DNA from: Tepidimonas sp. UBA997
GTDB taxonomy: Bacteria; Pseudomonadota; Gammaproteobacteria; Burkholderiales; Burkholderiaceae_C
DNA length: 9,319 bases
Assembly: GCA_002291945.1 (NCBI GenBank)
Contig: DBAZ01000035.1
Coordinates: 1 to 9,319 of the forward strand
Direction of reading: 5' to 3'
Every line of letters begins with the position of its first letter. The first letter of the stretch is position 1. The notes beneath the pieces were generated by a model, which worked only from the letters and a program-made list of their open reading frames with translations, made no database searches and was not told the origin of the DNA. A program made the translations under genes and the position numbers. This document shows positions 6,389 through 9,319 of the stretch, in pieces.

Positions 6389-8325
6389 GCCGAAATGCCT
6401 GTCTTGTTGAACACCAACCTGCGCAACACGTATCCGGCCCGCAGCAGGCTGTCGGTGGCGAGCTCGATGGTGGCGGCGAGCTCCGTCGCCAGGGTGTAGC
6501 CTGCGGGGCTGTCGTGCAGGTGTTGCAGTATCTGTATCCGGGCATTGCGCAACAGGTCGTCGCAGATCCGCTCGGCGCGCAACATGCGCCAAAGGGCCTG
6601 CAGGAACGCCTCGGTGTCTGCCGGTTCGGCCTGTTCGCTCAGGTGCCGTGCAATCTCGATAGCTTTGACCTGGTCTTGCATGGCCACCAGCGTGTGATCG
6701 GCCAGTTCCGACATGACGGTCCGAACGCCGCTGGGCAGACCCTTCAGAGGGGGCAAATGCAGCATCCGGTGGATGAATAGGGCTTCTTCGAGGGCGTCGG
6801 CGATGTCGTCCATCTGGTCCAGCAGTTGAACGATGGGCTCCCAGCGTGTATGGCGTTCGGCTCGCCGACGTGCTTCCATCAGCAGGTGGTCGGCTTTGCG
6901 CTCCCAGTTTTTGCCCTTCTGCAACAACTCGTCGGAGGTGTCGCCGGTGTCGATGGCATCGGCCAGCCCGGTGGCCAAGGCATGACAGTAGGCCGCATGT
7001 TCGGCCAGCAGATCGTATTCGAAGGCGCGCCAGCGCAACGCCCTGGAAAGCAGCAGGCGTGCCTCATCGGCAATCAGGGCCACCGGTTGCTGCTCACGCA
7101 GCTTGACGCTGGCCATGCGCAGCAGACCCAGCAGAAACTGGCGGGTGGCGGCCTCTCCCAGCACTTGGTCGAGCCTGTCACCGATGCGGAATGCCTCGCC
7201 GTCAACGGCTTGCATGGCTTCATAGATCAGTTGCTCCCCGCCTGCCAGTAGCCAGGCCATGTGCCCGAACTCCTGATCAGCGGCCTGCGCCAGCACGTCC
7301 AGTGCCACCGACTTGCTGACGAATTTCTGCAAGCGCTTGCGTGCCCGGTTCCAGTCGATCACAAAAACGATGCGCGATGCCGCAAAGGCCAGCGCGTTGT
7401 GTAGGCGTTCTTCGTCGGTGGCCGTGTAAGCCGCATGGCCTACGTGGTACGGCTGGCCCTGATTCAGGCCCTCGGTGGTTCTGGGTTCGAACACCTTCCA
7501 CTCGAAACCATGCGTCTGCAGCATTCGGGTGAAAAACGCAAACCGGGGAGCGTGCAGGTCGGAGTAGGTTAGGCGGATGGTCAGCGCTTCGACTTCCATC
7601 ACCAGCACATGGGCGTCATTGGTGCCGATGTCATTCTGGATCAGCAACCGTTCACCGGCACGGGTGGCGGCGGTATCCAGCCCGGGGTGATTGAACTTCA
7701 GCGGTGCCGTCCGGGCCAGTCCGCGCATGAAGGCGCGTATGCGCGGCCTGTCATCGTCGGTGATCTGCCAGGCGTGGGCACCATCGACTTCTTCGGTGGC
7801 CACGGTCACCGCCATGGCATTGAGCTGCTTGTGCAGGTCCATCACCAGCAGGTGCAGGCTGTCGCTCTGGTGCCGGTCGCCGTGGGTGAGGTCAGTCAGC
7901 GCCTGTGGGCTCAAGCCTTCTTCGTCCTTGAGTGATTCGATCCGATCCAGCCAGGCATTGCGGCGGGCCAGCAGTTGGTTGTCGCAATGTTCGGCCACTT
8001 CGCACAAGGGCCGGGCCATGGTTTTCAGATCGACGGCCAGCGCATCCAGCCACAGCCCCAGTTCCGGCACCATGAGCATCTGGTCTTGCAAATAGGCACT
8101 GCCAGCAATGTCTTTCAGCCACGCGGCATCGCGCAGCCCGAGGTGGTTGATTTCCCGTGACCAGTCCACCAGCGCGGCATCGGGCCGGGCCGCGTGCTGA
8201 GCGGCCGACTGCAGCACAGACAGATAGAGCTTGAGCCGATCGTTGGCCTGAAGGGCGCTGTTGATCCAAGCTGGCAGCAGCATGGAGTACTGGCCGAGTG
8301 AGGCCACCGCAGAGGCTTTTTCCAT
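6385..8325 (-). CDS. Large protein with PhoU/DUF47-like C-terminal region
   Basis: A 646-residue, mostly helical and probably cytoplasmic protein; I see no signal peptide or membrane segment. Residues 467-646 resemble PhoU/DUF47 phosphate-transport regulators: NWERKADHLLMEARRR matches the ExxAD helix and LLDQMDDIADALEEALF (residues 502-518) the Asp-rich helix that binds metal in PhoU-type bundles. The first ~420 residues are not assigned. They include a beta-rich part with IQNDIGTNDAHVLV (229-242), followed by LTIRLTYSDLHAPRFAFF, and then a helical segment IVFVIDWNRARKRLQKF (319-335). The start at 8325 (MEKASAV) was preferred because GGGAA lies upstream. Starts at 8394 or 8412 would add 23 or 29 residues rich in Arg/Val/Asn and look less natural. 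It heads a three-gene operon, and its stop overlaps the next start as ATGA. I infer phosphate or phosphoryl-state sensing linked to the dikinase-like partner. Function is unproven. Confidence 0.75.
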   Translation of the reverse strand: MEKASAVASLGQYSMLLPAWINSALQANDRLKLYLSVLQSAAQHAARPDAALVDWSREINHLGLRDAAWLKDIAGSAYLQDQMLMVPELGLWLDALAVDLKTMARPLCEVAEHCDNQLLARRNAWLDRIESLKDEEGLSPQALTDLTHGDRHQSDSLHLLVMDLHKQLNAMAVTVATEEVDGAHAWQITDDDRPRIRAFMRGLARTAPLKFNHPGLDTAATRAGERLLIQNDIGTNDAHVLVMEVEALTIRLTYSDLHAPRFAFFTRMLQTHGFEWKVFEPRTTEGLNQGQPYHVGHAAYTATDEERLHNALAFAASRIVFVIDWNRARKRLQKFVSKSVALDVLAQAADQEFGHMAWLLAGGEQLIYEAMQAVDGEAFRIGDRLDQVLGEAATRQFLLGLLRMASVKLREQQPVALIADEARLLLSRALRWRAFEYDLLAEHAAYCHALATGLADAIDTGDTSDELLQKGKNWERKADHLLMEARRRAERHTRWEPIVQLLDQMDDIADALEEALFIHRMLHLPPLKGLPSGVRTVMSELADHTLVAMQDQVKAIEIARHLSEQAEPADTEAFLQALWRMLRAERICDDLLRNARIQILQHLHDSPAGYTLATELAATIELATDSLLRAGYVLRRLVFNKTGISA

Positions 8326-8386
8326 ACGATTCCCGATGTTTTTGCTGACACGGACATTCTGCGCGACAGGTGTGACGGGTCGGTGA

Positions 8387-8587
8387 CAAGGGTTCATTCG
8401 CAAAGTGGCCATCGAAGCGCCCGCCGTCTTGTGCCAGTCATGGCGTGAGCGCTTTTGGTCACTGGTGCAGGACGGCTTTGATGCCTAAGGCAAGGAGGGC
8501 GGCGATATTGATCGGCCGTTGAACCGTCTGCTGGCCCACAACCCGATGGTCATGGCCTCGGGTTCTGCGAGCGGGCGCGTCGGCTGA
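8387..8587 (+). pseudogene. Decayed reading frame with one internal stop
   Basis: This rightward frame has coding-like character but a stop, TAA at 8486-8488, in the middle. Before it the frame reads APAVLCQSWRERFWSLVQDG then FDA. After it the same frame continues GKEGGDIDRPLNRLLAHNPM and on to GRVG, ending at TGA 8585-8587. A single base change (TAC to TAA) would explain the break. The WRERFWSLVQDG segment faintly recalls the N-terminal helix of some transposases, but I cannot name a family. There is no start codon or ribosome binding site in the fragment, so the 5' end is also missing. The antisense open frame (8459-8725) has no ribosome binding site and runs into the tRNA, so I reject it. 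Confidence 0.25.
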
Positions 8588-8662
8588 CGGGCGGCATGGC
8601 CTGTATGCGAGCAGACTCTTCAATTTTGAGTGGGTGCAGTCCAAATCACCCGCAAATCGTTG

Positions 8663-8668
8663 TATACT
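8663..8668 (+). promoter_or_regulatory. Probable -10 box of the tRNA-Arg promoter
   Basis: TATACT matches the sigma-70 -10 consensus at five of six positions and lies 14 bases before the mature tRNA 5' end, so transcription would start about 7 bases before the tRNA. The -35 region at the expected 17-base spacing (TCCAAA, 8640-8645) is poor. Confidence 0.55.
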
Positions 8669-8682
8669 TCCAGCTTCAGCAA

Positions 8683-8759
8683 GCGGCTGTAGCTCAGTTG
8701 GATAGAGTACTTGGCTACGAACCAAGGGGTCGTGGGTTCGAATCCTGCCAGCCGCGCCA
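8683..8759 (+). tRNA. tRNA-Arg (anticodon ACG)
   Basis: A complete 77-base tRNA with encoded CCA. The acceptor stem GCGGCTG (8683-8689) pairs perfectly with CAGCCGC, followed by discriminator G and CCA (8757-8759). The D-arm contains AGCTCAGTTGGATAGAG. The anticodon arm is CTTGG-CTACGAA-CCAAG, giving anticodon ACG (A34 expected to be edited to inosine by TadA), which reads CGU/CGC/CGA arginine codons. The T-arm contains GGGTTCGAATCC. The cloverleaf is intact, so the gene is probably functional. It is preceded by a TATACT box and followed by a possible terminator. I saw no duplicate of its 3' end in this window, so there is no sign here of an integrated element using it. Confidence 0.97.
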
Positions 8760-8777
8760 CAATTTCGGTTCTAAATC

Positions 8778-8813
8778 AACGGGTTAAACATTTCGGTGTC
8801 TGGCCCGTTTTTT
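8778..8813 (+). terminator. Possible Rho-independent terminator after tRNA-Arg
   Basis: AACGGG at 8778-8783 can pair with CCCGTT at 8804-8809, and a run of six T residues covers 8808-8813. The loop is long (20 bases), so the hairpin is weaker than a textbook one, but the position 19 bases after the tRNA CCA and the T-run support termination here. Confidence 0.5.
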
Positions 8814-9058
8814 ATGCGCCCAGCATGAGCGCATACCAGGGGTGTTCAAGTCCCGCTGCCGGCTGGTTACGGTGAGCCAAACGAAACGCAACGAAATGCA
8901 ACTTTGCGAGGGCTGATCATGGCGCGTGACGAGGGTATCCCCAGGAGTCGGGGGCAATCATGTGGATAACCGCCGAACAACGTCGCTAAGCGGTTGTTGG
9001 CCTTGGTGTCGGCCGACGTTGCTCAAATATCGGGCAGTTTGAAGTCCTGCAAGATCGA
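8814..9058. other. Non-coding stretch with repeat, DnaA-box match and hairpin
   Basis: No credible gene is seen. Three small structures stand out. A 10-base tandem repeat, ACGAAACGCA then ACGAAATGCA, lies at 8881-8900 with one mismatch. TGTGGATAA at 8961-8969 is an exact reverse-complement match to the DnaA box TTATCCACA. A stem-loop at 8972-9001 pairs GCC-(G)-AACAAC with GTTGTT-GGC and has an inner CGC/GCG pair around TAA. The hairpin has no T-run after it on either strand. Rightward frames through here lack ribosome binding sites. Confidence 0.45.
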
Positions 9059-9193
9059 TCAGTCGAGGTCCCAGACGGAAACCCGGCTGGCCAGGGCGAT
9101 GGCGTTCAGGCGACAGACGTCACGCACACTGGTTGCGCGGTTCAGCGCACCGCCTTTGCCGGTCAGCTTGCGAATCAGGGCTTTGATGCTCAT
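9059..9193 (-). CDS. 44-residue small basic protein, unknown function
   Basis: The short leftward frame encodes MSIKALIRKLTGKGGALNRA followed by a Val/Arg/Leu-rich second half ending in SVWDLD. It is not recognised. The start ATG at 9193 was chosen because GGAG (9203-9200) lies 6 bases upstream. The longer start at 9262 would translate through the promoter and operator and is rejected. The sequence is Lys/Arg-rich at the N-terminus and could form one amphipathic helix; there is no cysteine pair apart from one Cys and no membrane segment. The evidence for a real gene is contextual: a near-consensus promoter, a palindrome over the transcription start and a proper ribosome binding site, all correctly spaced. 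It could be a small regulator, toxin or modulator; I cannot choose among these. Confidence 0.6.
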   Translation of the reverse strand: MSIKALIRKLTGKGGALNRATSVRDVCRLNAIALASRVSVWDLD

Positions 9194-9216
9194 GGGAATC
9201 TCCAAAAGACCAAAAA

Positions 9217-9232
9217 GTGAACATATGCTCAC
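9217..9232. promoter_or_regulatory. Palindrome over the small gene's transcription start, candidate operator
   Basis: GTGAACATATGCTCAC is a 16-base inverted repeat with a single mismatched pair around a central CATATG. It begins two bases downstream of the -10 box and covers the predicted transcription start of the leftward 44-residue gene, where a repressor would block initiation. The regulator is unknown. Confidence 0.5.
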
Positions 9233-9233
9233 C

Positions 9234-9262
9234 ATTGTGAATTTTTCTGTGGGGTTTGTCAA
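9234..9262 (-). promoter_or_regulatory. Near-consensus sigma-70 promoter of the small gene
   Basis: On the leftward strand, TTGACA (9262-9257) is a perfect -35 box. It is followed by an optimal 17-base spacer and CACAAT (9239-9234), which matches four of six -10 positions. The predicted start near 9227 gives a leader of about 34 bases before the ATG at 9193. A 5-base inverted repeat TGAGG/CCTCA lies just upstream, around 9281-9296, and could bind an activator or repressor. Confidence 0.7.
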
Positions 9263-9319
9263 TGCGTAATCTTGTCCAATGAGGTATGAGCCTCAATTAG
9301 TCGTCCCTGATTTATTCAT

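Noticed and set aside
6389..6592. 68-residue N-terminal extension of the PPDK-like protein
   Set aside because: It lies wholly inside the upstream coding sequence, is Arg/His-rich, and the ATGA overlap start at 6388 fits the family N-terminus.
8596..8787. A 63-residue rightward frame over the tRNA
   Set aside because: The sequence folds as a complete tRNA-Arg; its frame is the common mis-called tRNA translation.
8972..9001. Hairpin as an integron attC site
   Set aside because: The required RYYYAAC and GTTRRRY core pair is not present at the stem ends, and no integrase or cassette array is seen.
1..9319. CRISPR array, intact insertion sequence or prophage
   Set aside because: No regularly spaced repeats, no complete transposase or integrase, and no phage structural gene were visible.

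Overview
The window is GC-rich (by eye, not calculated) and reads like a betaproteobacterial chromosome, probably Burkholderiales or Rhodocyclales. This rests on protein style: a fused MaoC-phosphotransacetylase, an acetate kinase paired with a second FabI-type reductase, and a lysine/alanine/proline-tailed small DNA-binding protein. The genus cannot be fixed from this window.

Left flank (1-1175). This part is patchy. It holds the start of a leftward gene that runs off the edge, a truncated N-terminus resembling TOTE conflict-system primase/helicase proteins (325-537), about 230 bases of unassigned DNA, and a leftward 135-residue protein with a ribbon-helix-helix-like core (768-1175). A perfect TGTAAAC/GTTTACA palindrome lies just upstream of that protein, in the intergenic region shared with ackA.

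Metabolic core (1295-8325). Two transcription units converge. Rightward are ackA (acetate/propionate kinase) and a FabI-like enoyl reductase. Leftward is a three-gene operon: a 646-residue protein with a PhoU/DUF47-like C-terminal part, a 540-residue pyruvate-phosphate-dikinase-like protein that stops before the PEP/pyruvate barrel, and a MaoC-hydratase/phosphotransacetylase fusion. Both junctions in the operon are ATGA overlaps. The stop codons of the reductase and the fusion gene abut inside one TGATCA hexamer. Phosphotransacetylase plus acyl kinase would interconvert acyl-CoA, acyl phosphate and ATP. The MaoC and enoyl-reductase parts handle enoyl thioesters. The dikinase-like and PhoU-like proteins bring phosphoryl-transfer or phosphate-sensing chemistry whose substrate is not evident. 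Together they look like a fermentative, storage-polymer or phosphate/energy module.

Right flank (8326-9319). There is a decayed rightward reading frame with one internal stop, a complete tRNA-Arg(ACG) with a probable promoter and terminator, a mostly non-coding stretch with a consensus DnaA box and a hairpin, and a 44-residue leftward small protein. That small gene has a near-consensus sigma-70 promoter and a palindrome over its expected transcription start.
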